The notes below the pieces were generated by a model. It was given only the letters and a program-made list of their open reading frames with translations, was not told where the DNA came from and did not search any database. Both the position numbers and the translations under genes were made by a program. This document shows, piece by piece, positions 32,557-40,234 of a stretch of DNA of 64,000 nucleotides (within the stretch, counting starts at the first letter, position 1; every line of letters starts with the position of its first letter). The stretch is taken from positions 52,872 through 116,871 of the forward strand of contig NZ_BMWE01000021.1 in NCBI RefSeq assembly GCF_014651075.1. The letters are read 5' to 3'. Source of the stretch: Streptomyces djakartensis (GTDB taxonomy: Bacteria; Actinomycetota; Actinomycetes; Streptomycetales; Streptomycetaceae).

Positions 32557-33630
32557 ATGACGTCTGCGTCCGAACCGGGCGCGGACGGTGAGAGACGTGT
32601 TGCTTCCGACGCGGCGGGCGTCGTGGTGCTGGGGGTCTGCGCCGGCTGGTCGCTGATCGCGGCGACGGTGCACGACGGCCGGCCCGAGGGTGTGCTTCTC
32701 GCGGTGCTGGCCGTCGCGGCCGGATACGCCGCCGGGCGGATCGGCGGGGCGCTGCTGCCGGTGGGGCTGCCCTTCGCCGGGGCGCTGGCCGGTATCGGCC
32801 TGACGGTGGCCGTGCCGCATCTCGCTCCGGGCCCGCAGATCACCACGCCGCTGGGGCATGCCGGAGCCACCGCGGCGGTGCTGACGCTGTCGGCCGCTGC
32901 CGCGTGCTGCGCGGCCTGGGCCGCTCCGGTGCCGGCCACCCGGATCGCCCTGCGTCTGCTGGCCGCTGGGACCGCGGTGCTGGCCGCGGCCCTCGGCTCG
33001 GCCACCGGCTGTGTCACCTGTCTCGCGGTACTGCTGTGCTCGCTGGCCGCCGGACACACCCGTCACCGCGGCGCCGGCCTCGCCGTGCTGGCCGCGGTCG
33101 CCGCCCTGGTGACCGGCCTGACCTGGGCGGTAGCCGCGCGTGCGGTACCTGGCGGGTTCGTGGCAGCTCTGGAGGGGCGGCTGACGCCGCACCGCGTACA
33201 GCTGTGGCAGGACGCGTGGCACCTGCTGCGCGGTGACATCGTCATGGGCGTGGGCCCGGGGCGCTTCGGAGAGCTGAGCGCCACGTCCGCGCAGTCCCTG
33301 CTGTCCGACGGCAAACCTCATTCGGCGCCGCTCCAGCAGGCCGCCGAACAGGGCACCGTGGGGCTGGCCCTGCTGGCGGCGGCGTTCGGCTGGATGCTGT
33401 TCGCGCTGTGGCGCGGGCCGCGTCCGACGCCGGTGGTGCTCACCGCCGGCTCGGCCCTGACGGCGCTCGCGGCCATCGCCGCGATCGGCAACGCGCTGAG
33501 CTTCACAGCGGTGTCCGTGGGCGCGGGCCTGCTGGCGGGCACGGCAACGGCCCGCCCCCTGACCGACGAGCCGCCGCGCCACGCGCCGGGCACGCGCCCG
33601 CGGGGCGCCGGCCGCGCTCCCGCACGGTGA
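32557..33630 (+). CDS. O-antigen-ligase-like (Wzy_C) membrane protein
   Basis: A 357-residue polytopic membrane protein, about ten helices. Residues about 215-290 have the Wzy_C-type pattern: RVQLWQDAWHLLRGD, MGVGPGRFGE, then HSAPLQQAAEQGTVGLALL. In O-antigen ligases and Wzy polymerases this loop carries the reaction centre. Streptomyces lacks LPS, so the likely job is polymerisation or transfer of another undecaprenyl- or lipid-linked glycan. The frame opens at 32476, but ATG 32557 (MTSASEPG) is the natural start. Monocistronic; its stop is embedded in a terminator hairpin. Function is by remote similarity. Confidence 0.65.
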   Translation: MTSASEPGADGERRVASDAAGVVVLGVCAGWSLIAATVHDGRPEGVLLAVLAVAAGYAAGRIGGALLPVGLPFAGALAGIGLTVAVPHLAPGPQITTPLGHAGATAAVLTLSAAAACCAAWAAPVPATRIALRLLAAGTAVLAAALGSATGCVTCLAVLLCSLAAGHTRHRGAGLAVLAAVAALVTGLTWAVAARAVPGGFVAALEGRLTPHRVQLWQDAWHLLRGDIVMGVGPGRFGELSATSAQSLLSDGKPHSAPLQQAAEQGTVGLALLAAAFGWMLFALWRGPRPTPVVLTAGSALTALAAIAAIGNALSFTAVSVGAGLLAGTATARPLTDEPPRHAPGTRPRGAGRAPAR

Positions 33631-33665
33631 TCCCACCCGGCGGGCCGGGTGGGATCACCGTGCGG
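33620..33665. terminator. Perfect 21-bp terminator hairpin
   Basis: Arms 33620-33640 and 33645-33665 are perfect complements around a CGGG loop. The arm includes the stop codon of the O-antigen-ligase-like gene (33628-33630). It lies between convergent genes and can act in both directions. Confidence 0.85.
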
Positions 33666-33681
33666 TCAGGACCCGGGCCGC

Positions 33682-34239
33682 TCAGTGCGCGGGGGCACTC
33701 GGCGGCTTCGTGGGGCCCAGCCGCGCCTCGATCTCCCGCACGGCCGCTTCCGCGTCGTCCACCGTGATCGTGAAGGTGTGTCCGTCCCACATTTCCAGCA
33801 CGACGCCCTCACCCCGTCGTACGACCACAGCGGTGCCCTTCTCGGGCCGCCACCGGTAGCCCCAGCCGCCCCAGTGGCGGGGGGTGACGTGCGAGGTGTA
33901 GGAGGCGCCGACCACGTGGGAGAGCGGGATGCGGCGCCGGGGCAGTCCGATGTGGCCGCAGCGCACCTCCAGGTGCTCCTTGTCGACCTTGAGGGCGACG
34001 TGCACGAAGGCGAGCGTCCCGAAGAGGACCAGCAGACCGGCGGCGATGCACCCGACGACGGCCATGACGAGCGGAGCGCTGCCGGACGTCCACGCCGAGT
34101 CGACGGCCAGCTCGATGCCCAGCGCCATGCAGGCGGCGCCGATGAGTGCCAGCAGCCACTGGACCCGGTTGGTGGCCCGTCCGGTCCAGACGTCGGGGTG
34201 CTGGTGGGAGGCGTTCTCGCCGTGGGCGTGGTCCCTCAT
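33682..34239 (-). CDS. PH-like-domain membrane protein
   Basis: A 185-residue protein with two hydrophobic helices (about residues 25-47 and 55-78), followed by a cytoplasmic PH-like β-domain: FVHVALKVDKEHLEVRCGHIG, RRRIPLSHVVGA and VVVRRGEGVVLEM. The family is common in actinobacteria and has no firm biochemical role. ATG 34237-34239 lies in CCTCAT-GCAT-ATGAGG, a small inverted repeat, with no clear ribosome site; a short leader or leaderless mRNA is possible. Monocistronic, convergent with the O-antigen-ligase-like gene. Confidence 0.75.
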   Translation of the reverse strand: MRDHAHGENASHQHPDVWTGRATNRVQWLLALIGAACMALGIELAVDSAWTSGSAPLVMAVVGCIAAGLLVLFGTLAFVHVALKVDKEHLEVRCGHIGLPRRRIPLSHVVGASYTSHVTPRHWGGWGYRWRPEKGTAVVVRRGEGVVLEMWDGHTFTITVDDAEAAVREIEARLGPTKPPSAPAH

Positions 34240-34356
34240 GCATATGAGGTTACTCAGGTTTCGCTCCGCTGGTACCTGGTGGCGGAGCGTGACTGCGCCG
34301 GCCGGGGCGGCGAGGGCCACCCCGGCTCGCCGACGGCCGTCGGTGACCCGAGCCGG

Positions 34357-35142
34357 TCAGCCGGCGGGCGTGGCCGCCCGGAGCAGCCGCCCTTCGCCGT
34401 ACGCCAGGGCCGGCGCGGGCAGTGTGCCCTCGCGTCCGCTGAGCAGCACGGTCAGCGTGCCGTGGGGGGCGGCCGACGGCTGGGGCTGCTCGCCCAGCCG
34501 GCGCAGGGCCTGGGCGGCCACGGCGCCCGCTGAGCCGTGCAGCACGAGGGGCGGCCGGCCGGGGCGCTGGACGGCGGCCCGGATGCGCTCGGCCACCAGC
34601 TCGTAGTGGGTGCAGCCCAGGACGACCGTGGTCACCTCGTCGGGTGTCAGGGCGGCCGCGGCGGAGAGGGCCGCGTCGATCGCCGGCTCGTCCGCGTGCT
34701 CGACGGCCTCGGCGAGCCCCCAGCAGGGCACCTCCGTGACGGGCACGCCGTCGGCGAAGTCCCGGATCAGGTTGTGCTGGTAGGGGCTGCCGGTGGTGGC
34801 CGGGGTGGCCCAGATGGCGAGGGGCCCGCCGCCGGCCGCGGCCGGCTTGATCGCCGGGACGGTGCCGATGACCGGAAGCTCCGGCTCGAAGCGGGCCCGC
34901 AGGGCGGTGAGCGCGTGCACGGTCGCGGTGTTGCAGCCGACGATCAGGGCGTCGGGGCGGTGCGCGGCTGCCGCCTCGGCGACGGCCAGGGCACGCTCGG
35001 TCAGATCCTGCGGGGTCCTCGGGCCCCACGGCATGCCGTCGGGGTCCAGGGAGAGCACGAGATCGGCGTCGGGGCGCAGCCGCCGTACCGCGGCGGTGGC
35101 CGCCAGCAGACCGATTCCGGAGTCCATGAGCGCGATCTTCAC
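34357..35142 (-). CDS. Asp/Glu racemase family protein (MurI-like)
   Basis: A 261-residue cofactor-independent racemase. The two catalytic cysteines are in VGCNTATVHA and VVLGCTHYELVA, and the N-terminus ALMDSGIGLLAAT matches the DSGxGG region of glutamate racemases. MDSGIGLL departs from the canonical GG, and the sequence is more divergent than murI, so an amino acid or hydantoin racemase with another substrate is possible. GTG 35140-35142 is the likely start. It is divergent from the glycosyltransferase, with only 58 bases between the starts. Confidence 0.75.
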   Translation of the reverse strand: MKIALMDSGIGLLAATAAVRRLRPDADLVLSLDPDGMPWGPRTPQDLTERALAVAEAAAAHRPDALIVGCNTATVHALTALRARFEPELPVIGTVPAIKPAAAGGGPLAIWATPATTGSPYQHNLIRDFADGVPVTEVPCWGLAEAVEHADEPAIDAALSAAAALTPDEVTTVVLGCTHYELVAERIRAAVQRPGRPPLVLHGSAGAVAAQALRRLGEQPQPSAAPHGTLTVLLSGREGTLPAPALAYGEGRLLRAATPAG

Positions 35143-35200
35143 CCGGTCACGATAGACGATGAGCCGCCGGGGGCAGGTCCGGTGGGGCAGACTCACGCGT

Positions 35201-36376
35201 GTGAGCGCCGTTGTGTGGACCGCCGCTGGATCACTTCTCGCGTGGCTGTGGCTGCTGCTCTGCCAGGGCTTCTTCTGGCGCACGGATGTGCGGCTGCCAC
35301 CGCGCGTGGAGCCGGACGTGTGGCCGGACGTGTGCGTCGTCGTCCCGGCACGCGACGAGGCGGCGGTGCTTCCCGCCGCGCTGCCGTCGCTGCTGCGGCA
35401 GGACTATCCGGGACGGGCGGAGATCTTCCTCGTCGACGACGGCAGCGCGGACGGCACCGGTGACCTGGCACGCGAGCTGGCGCGCCGGCACGGCGGGCTG
35501 CCGCTGACCGTGGATTCGCCGGGAGAGCCGCCCGCGGGCTGGACCGGCAAGCTGTGGGCGGTGCGCCACGGTATGGGCCTGGCAAGCGCACGGGACCCCG
35601 AGTACCTGCTGCTGACGGACGCCGACATCGCGCACGCGCCGGACAGCCTGCGGGAGCTGGTGGCCGCGGCCCGTGCCGGGGGGTACGACCTCGTCTCCCA
35701 GATGGCCCGGCTGCGGGTGGAGAGCATCTGGGAAAGGCTCGTCGTGCCGGCCTTCGTCTACTTCTTCGCGCAGCTCTACCCCTTCCGCCGGATCGGCGGG
35801 AAGGGGACGCGGACGGCGGCCGCGGCAGGTGGCTGTGTCCTGCTGCGGGCGGACGCCGCCGAGCGGGCCCGTGTGCCGGACGTGATCCGGCACGCCGTGA
35901 TCGACGACGTGGCGCTCGCGCGGGCCGTCAAGCGGGGCGGCGGCCGGGTGTGGCTGGGGCTCGCCGACCGGGTGGACAGTGTGCGGCCGTATCCGCGACC
36001 GGGAGACCTGTGGCGGATGGTGTCGCGCAGCGCGTACGCGCAATTGCGGCACAGTCCCCTGCTGCTGGCCGGGACGGTCGCCGGGCTGGCGCTGGTGTAC
36101 CTGGTGCCGCCCGCGGCCCTGGGGGCCGGCCTGGTGACGGGGGACACGGCGGCGGCGGTCATCGGCGCGCTGGCGTGGCTCGTCATGACGGGGACCTACG
36201 TTCCGATGCTCCGCTACTACCGGCAGCCGTCGTGGCTCGCTCCCCTGCTGCCGTTCACCGCGTTCCTCTATCTCCTCATGACGGTCGACTCGGCGGTGCG
36301 GCACCACCGGGGACGGGGCGCGGCCTGGAAGGGCCGCACCTACGCGCGTCCGGACTCGGTGCCCGGCGAGGGCTGA
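35201..36376 (+). CDS. HpnB-like membrane glycosyltransferase (GT2)
   Basis: A 391-residue family 2 glycosyltransferase with an N-terminal helix and three C-terminal helices. The catalytic domain has VVVPARDEAAVLPAALPSLL, the LVDDGSADGTGD nucleotide-binding motif, and a TDADIAHAP metal motif. The PPAGWTGKLWAVRHG segment and IGGKGTRTAAAAGGCVLLR are typical of the hopene-associated HpnB subgroup; hopanoid genes are not in this window, so a carotenoid or other isoprenoid glycan acceptor is equally possible. GTG 35201 is preferred over the ATG at 35159, but neither has a strong ribosome site. Confidence 0.8.
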   Translation: MSAVVWTAAGSLLAWLWLLLCQGFFWRTDVRLPPRVEPDVWPDVCVVVPARDEAAVLPAALPSLLRQDYPGRAEIFLVDDGSADGTGDLARELARRHGGLPLTVDSPGEPPAGWTGKLWAVRHGMGLASARDPEYLLLTDADIAHAPDSLRELVAAARAGGYDLVSQMARLRVESIWERLVVPAFVYFFAQLYPFRRIGGKGTRTAAAAGGCVLLRADAAERARVPDVIRHAVIDDVALARAVKRGGGRVWLGLADRVDSVRPYPRPGDLWRMVSRSAYAQLRHSPLLLAGTVAGLALVYLVPPAALGAGLVTGDTAAAVIGALAWLVMTGTYVPMLRYYRQPSWLAPLLPFTAFLYLLMTVDSAVRHHRGRGAAWKGRTYARPDSVPGEG

Positions 36377-36392
36377 CGGCCGCCGGGAGGGG

Positions 36393-37613
36393 TCATTTGC
36401 GGCCGGGGGTCCAGTTCATGCCCCATCCGTAGGCGTGGTCGACGGTCCGCTGCGGGCTCACTCCGCGCTCGGGCACCAGGTAGCGGGCCTCGCGCCGGAC
36501 GACCAGGTCGCCGCCGGTGTTGGTGATCAGGGCGAGTGCGCACACGGTCGAGGGGACGGTGCACTCGTCGAGGGAGAAGTCGACCGGGGCGCCGTGCTGC
36601 GGCTGGAGGGTGACGGTGGCGTTGAGGCCGGCGAAGGAACCGGCGCCCTCGTAGATGGTGACGAAGACGAGGACGCGCCGGAGGGCCTCCTTGTGGTCGA
36701 GATTGACGGTGAGGTTCTCACCGGTCGCCGCCGCGCCCGTGCGGTCGTCGCCGTCGAGATGGATGTACGGGGGCCGGTGCAGCGCTCCGAAGGCGTTGCC
36801 GAGGGCCTGTACGACGCCCTTGCTGCCGTCGGTGAGTTCGTACAGCGCGCACAGGTCGAGGTCGGGGCCGGCATCCATCGCGGCCGGGCGGCCGGCCTTG
36901 CCGCTCCACCCCGAGAACCGCTTGCGTGCCCGCCAGTTGAGGTTCACGCGCAGGACGCCGGAGGTTCCGCCCTGCTTGGTGAGCGACACGGACGGGGCCG
37001 CCTTGGTGAGCGTCACCTTGGTGAGGCGGACCGGTGCGGGCGGCGCGGTCACCGGAGCCGGGGCAGGATCCGGGGCCGCGTGCTGCGGCTCGTCCACGGT
37101 GATGCCGTAGTCCCTGGCCAGCCCTTCGAGTCCGCTGCTGTACCCCTGTCCGACGGCACGGAACTTCCAGGCGCCCTGGCGGCGGTAGAACTCGCCCAGG
37201 ACGAACGCGGTTTCCGTGCCGGCGCCCGGGTTGTCGAAGCGGGCCACCGGGGTGTCGCCCCGGGCCGGGTCCCGGAGCTCGATGTACAGCCCCGGGACCT
37301 GACCGAACGTGCCGCCGTCGGCGGAGGCGGCGAGGACGACCGTCTCGACCTCGGGCTCCACGCGCGTGAGGTCGACGAGGAGCGTGTCCGCGACCCGGCC
37401 GCCGGTGTTCCGCTTGCCCTCGTGCCGGATCGCGCCGGAGGAGTGCGCCGGCTGGTTGTAGAAGACGAAGTCCGCGTCGGAGCGGACCTTTCCGCGGACC
37501 AGCAGCAAAGCGGAGGCGTCGGCGTCGGGCACCCCGGGGCCGGTGCGCCAGCCCAATTCCACCCGCAGCGCCGCGGTGGGCACCAAAGTGTTTGAACCTT
37601 TCACCATTTGCAT
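36393..37613 (-). CDS. Tandem TerD-domain tellurium-resistance/stress protein (TerA-like)
   Basis: A 406-residue cytosolic protein with two TerD-like calcium-binding domains. The first (about 1-180) has LGWRTGPGVPDADASALLLV and DFVFYNQPAHSSGAIRHEG. A Pro/Ala linker (about 185-205) leads to a second domain whose LNWRARK...DAGPDLDLCALYEL and HLDGDDRTGA show the same plan, ending in an FSLDECTVPS...ALALITNTGG strand pattern. Ter proteins function in tellurite, phage and colicin or general stress responses and in Streptomyces development. ATG 37611-37613 gives MQMVKGSN. Monocistronic, convergent with the glycosyltransferase; no other ter genes nearby. Confidence 0.85.
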   Translation of the reverse strand: MQMVKGSNTLVPTAALRVELGWRTGPGVPDADASALLLVRGKVRSDADFVFYNQPAHSSGAIRHEGKRNTGGRVADTLLVDLTRVEPEVETVVLAASADGGTFGQVPGLYIELRDPARGDTPVARFDNPGAGTETAFVLGEFYRRQGAWKFRAVGQGYSSGLEGLARDYGITVDEPQHAAPDPAPAPVTAPPAPVRLTKVTLTKAAPSVSLTKQGGTSGVLRVNLNWRARKRFSGWSGKAGRPAAMDAGPDLDLCALYELTDGSKGVVQALGNAFGALHRPPYIHLDGDDRTGAAATGENLTVNLDHKEALRRVLVFVTIYEGAGSFAGLNATVTLQPQHGAPVDFSLDECTVPSTVCALALITNTGGDLVVRREARYLVPERGVSPQRTVDHAYGWGMNWTPGRK

Positions 37614-37912
37614 GTCCGCCCCCGTTGCGAGGCACCGCGCCGGGCCGGTCCCGGTCGCCCGTCGAGTTACGTCGAGTGCTGCCGCACAACCTATTCCTCC
37701 CCGCGGCGAACTCCCATGCGACGGCCTGCGGAAGACGGGGGGCCACCACGGGTAACCCGCCCGGAACTCGGCCTTTACACGATCAGAACCCTGGTCCGCG
37801 CCCTTTTTTGCCGAGTTCGCTCGCATTAGGGATCCCGGGTCACGGCGGGAACGGAAAACAACCCTCTTATCGGTCTCCCCAACCAGCACATCGTTGGCTT
37901 AACTTATGTGCC
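37614..37912. other. Divergent regulatory region, TerD protein / DUF6643-like gene
   Basis: No gene seen. It contains the divergent promoters. Around 37850-37905 the sequence becomes AT-richer (GGAAAACAACCCTCTTATCGG, TTGGCTTAACTTATGTG) and looks like the promoter for the downstream gene at 37913, but exact -35/-10 boxes are not certain. Confidence 0.45.
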
Positions 37913-38344
37913 ATGACCTCCCCCCGCTCCACCTTCGGCGGCGGCTACTACTCCGCCTCCTTCCCGGACACCCCGATCTACGACAAGCTCGTCGCCGAGC
38001 GGGGCACCCCGCAGATCGCCCCGATCCGGGTTCCCGCTCAGTACGACACGCCGGGCAGCAGCCTGCCCGCCCTGCCGTCGGCGCTGCCCGCGCTGCCGGC
38101 CGCCCCGTCCCAGCCCGCCTACGGTTATCCGCAGACACAGCAGCCCGCCCCGCTCCAGCAGGCGCCCGCGGCGTACATCCCGCAGCAGGCCACCGCGCCG
38201 CGCGGCTACCCCGGCCCCCAGCCGCAGCAGCCGCGTCCGGCGGCACCCGGCGCGGGCTACGAGGCGATGCGCCCCGCGGCTGCCCGCCCGGCCCCGGCCT
38301 CCCCTCAGGACCCGTACGGCAACCAGCAGTACCGCGGTTACTGA
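37913..38344 (+). CDS. DUF6643-like Pro/Gln-rich protein
   Basis: A 143-residue protein with a short conserved head (MTSPRSTFGGGYYSASFPDT, PIYDKLVAERGTPQIAPIRV) and a long low-complexity tail (Pro/Ala/Gln/Tyr, several QQP/PQ units). The head matches a small Streptomyces family of unknown function. The tail is predicted disordered. The ATG at 37913 is the only sensible start. It lies 44 bases before the MOSC gene, on the same strand. Confidence 0.75.
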   Translation: MTSPRSTFGGGYYSASFPDTPIYDKLVAERGTPQIAPIRVPAQYDTPGSSLPALPSALPALPAAPSQPAYGYPQTQQPAPLQQAPAAYIPQQATAPRGYPGPQPQQPRPAAPGAGYEAMRPAAARPAPASPQDPYGNQQYRGY

Positions 38345-38388
38345 GCCGCCTCCCGGGGGCTGTCGGTGCCGGCTGGCACGATGGCCCC

Positions 38389-39216
38389 ATGGAGAACCCA
38401 CACCTGCAGTCGATCCACGTTCATCCGGTCAAGGCGCTCCGGGGCCTGGCGCCCCGGGAGGCCGCCGTGGAGCCCTGGGGGCTGGCCGGTGACCGGCGCT
38501 GGATGATGATCGACGACGGGGGAAGGGTTCTCACGCAACGCCAGCAGCCGCGCCTCGCGCTCGCCGCCGCCGAGCTCCTGCCGGGTGGCGGCGTCCGGCT
38601 GTCCGCGCCCGGTATGGAACCGCTGACGGTGTCCGTGCCCCGGCCGTTCGGCAGGGTGCCGGTGGAGATCTTCCGCGACAAGGTCGAGGCCGTCCCGGCC
38701 GAGGACCCGGCCGCGCACGCCTGGTGCAGCGCCTACCTCGGCACCGGCGTACGCCTGGTGCACATGGACGACCCGGCCGTACGCCGGCCCGTCGACCCGG
38801 AATACGCGCGGCCCGGCGAGACCGTCTCCTTCGCCGACGGCTATCCGCTGCTGCTCACGACGACAGCCTCGCTCGACGCCCTCAACGCGCTGATCGCACA
38901 GGGTGACCACGCGGACGAGGGGCCGTTGCCGATGAACCGCTTCCGCCCGAACGTGGTCGTGGCGGGCACCGACGCGTGGGCCGAGGACGGCTGGTCGCGG
39001 CTCACCGTCGGGGAGGTGCCCTTCCGTGTCGCCAAGATCTGCGGCCGGTGTGTGGTGACCACGACCGACCAGAGCTCGGGCGAGCGTGGCCGCGAGCCCC
39101 TGCACAGCCTGGCGCAGCACCGGCGGCAGCGCGGAAAGCTGGTCTTCGGGCAGAACCTGGTGCCCCTGTCCGAGGGCACGATCCGGGTCGGGGACCCGGT
39201 CAGGATCCTCGGGTAG
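38389..39216 (+). CDS. MOSC-domain molybdenum-cofactor/sulfur-carrier protein
   Basis: A 275-residue protein of the mARC/YcbX type. An N-terminal MOSC_N β-barrel (IHVHPVKALRGLAPREAAVE, GDRRWMMIDDGG) precedes the MOSC domain with FRPNVVV and the conserved Cys in AKICGRCVVTTTDQSSG, which coordinates a sulfur or Mo species. Such proteins reduce N-hydroxylated compounds or move sulfur to metallo-enzymes. A second ATG at 38381 is out of frame. It may be co-transcribed with the preceding gene; it is remote from the molybdenum formate dehydrogenase. Confidence 0.87.
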   Translation: MENPHLQSIHVHPVKALRGLAPREAAVEPWGLAGDRRWMMIDDGGRVLTQRQQPRLALAAAELLPGGGVRLSAPGMEPLTVSVPRPFGRVPVEIFRDKVEAVPAEDPAAHAWCSAYLGTGVRLVHMDDPAVRRPVDPEYARPGETVSFADGYPLLLTTTASLDALNALIAQGDHADEGPLPMNRFRPNVVVAGTDAWAEDGWSRLTVGEVPFRVAKICGRCVVTTTDQSSGERGREPLHSLAQHRRQRGKLVFGQNLVPLSEGTIRVGDPVRILG

Positions 39217-39400
39217 CTGTAGCCCCGGCCGGAAAGGGGCCGTGACCGAGCGGGAACCACACCGCGGGGCCAGGCGTTGGCGTTGTGTGAGAAGTCCATG
39301 AGGGCCGCCGAGGAGAGATGATGTGGCTCTCTCTTCGCCGGGGTTGGCACGTGAGCGCCTCCGTCGGGGGTTATCACGGAGCGGGAAGGGGGTGCGGGCG

Positions 39401-40006
39401 GTGCGAGCGATCAGGGGGCTCTGGCGCTGGCGGCGCAATCCGCTGTGCCGGGCGACCGATCTGGCCGAGGCCTGGGTGGCGTTGGCCGCCCTGGTGCTGA
39501 TCCTCCTGGCCGTCCCGCTGGCCGGCTCCCTCGTCGGGAGCGCCGCGCAGGACGCCCTCCAGCGCTCCGTCCGCGAACAGCACCAGGCCCGGCACGAGGT
39601 GACGGCCACCGTGGTCCGCAAGCTGGACCGCTCCCCGCTGGACGCCGACCCGGAGACCTCCACGGGCCGGGATGTGCGCAACCGCGTCCTCGCCCACTGG
39701 ACCGCGCCGGACGGCACCGCGCACCAGGGCGCGGTCCTGGCGAGCCTCAAGGACCCGCGGCAGGGCGACCGGTTCCACATATGGACCGACCGGCACGGCC
39801 GGATGGTGGCCCGCCCGCTCGACTCCACGACAGCGTCGACGCACGCGGTCCTCGCCGGCTTCGGCGCGGCCCTCGCGGCCGGAGGTCTCGTCGAGGGCGG
39901 CAGGCGGCTGATCGTCTGGCGCATGGTCCGCCGCCGGTACGCCCGTTGGGACCAGGCATGGGACAAGGCCGGCCCGGACTGGGGCAGGACGGGCACCGGC
40001 AGCTGA
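39401..40006 (+). CDS. Rv1733c-family membrane protein
   Basis: A 201-residue protein with two transmembrane helices. It begins RAIRGLWRWRRNPLCRATD, the family signature, then helix 1 (AWVALAALVLILLAVPLAGSLVG). An exposed ~95-residue domain follows (VTATVVRKLDRSP through HIWTDRHGRMVARPL), then helix 2 and a basic tail (WRMVRRRYARWDQAWDKAGPDW). GTG 39401 has GGGAAGGG at 39383-39390; GTG 39392 is too close to it. Function unknown; homologues are abundant in Streptomyces and mycobacteria. Monocistronic. Confidence 0.75.
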   Translation: MRAIRGLWRWRRNPLCRATDLAEAWVALAALVLILLAVPLAGSLVGSAAQDALQRSVREQHQARHEVTATVVRKLDRSPLDADPETSTGRDVRNRVLAHWTAPDGTAHQGAVLASLKDPRQGDRFHIWTDRHGRMVARPLDSTTASTHAVLAGFGAALAAGGLVEGGRRLIVWRMVRRRYARWDQAWDKAGPDWGRTGTGS

Positions 40007-40234
40007 ACGGCCTTCCGGCTCTGGTCAACCCACCGCCCGCGCGCACGCTACGGTGGTCCGGCCGAACCGTTCGGCACAACCCGCGCGCGAGCGAGCAGGA
40101 GGGACGCGCCGGTGGCGAGCCCGTGTGCGCGCGAGCCCTGAAGGGCCGGGCGCGGTGGTGGCTCCGGCATCGGCGGACGCGTCCCGAGGGCTAACGAGCC
40201 ATCAGTACGACCGAGGTGGGGGCACAGCTACACC

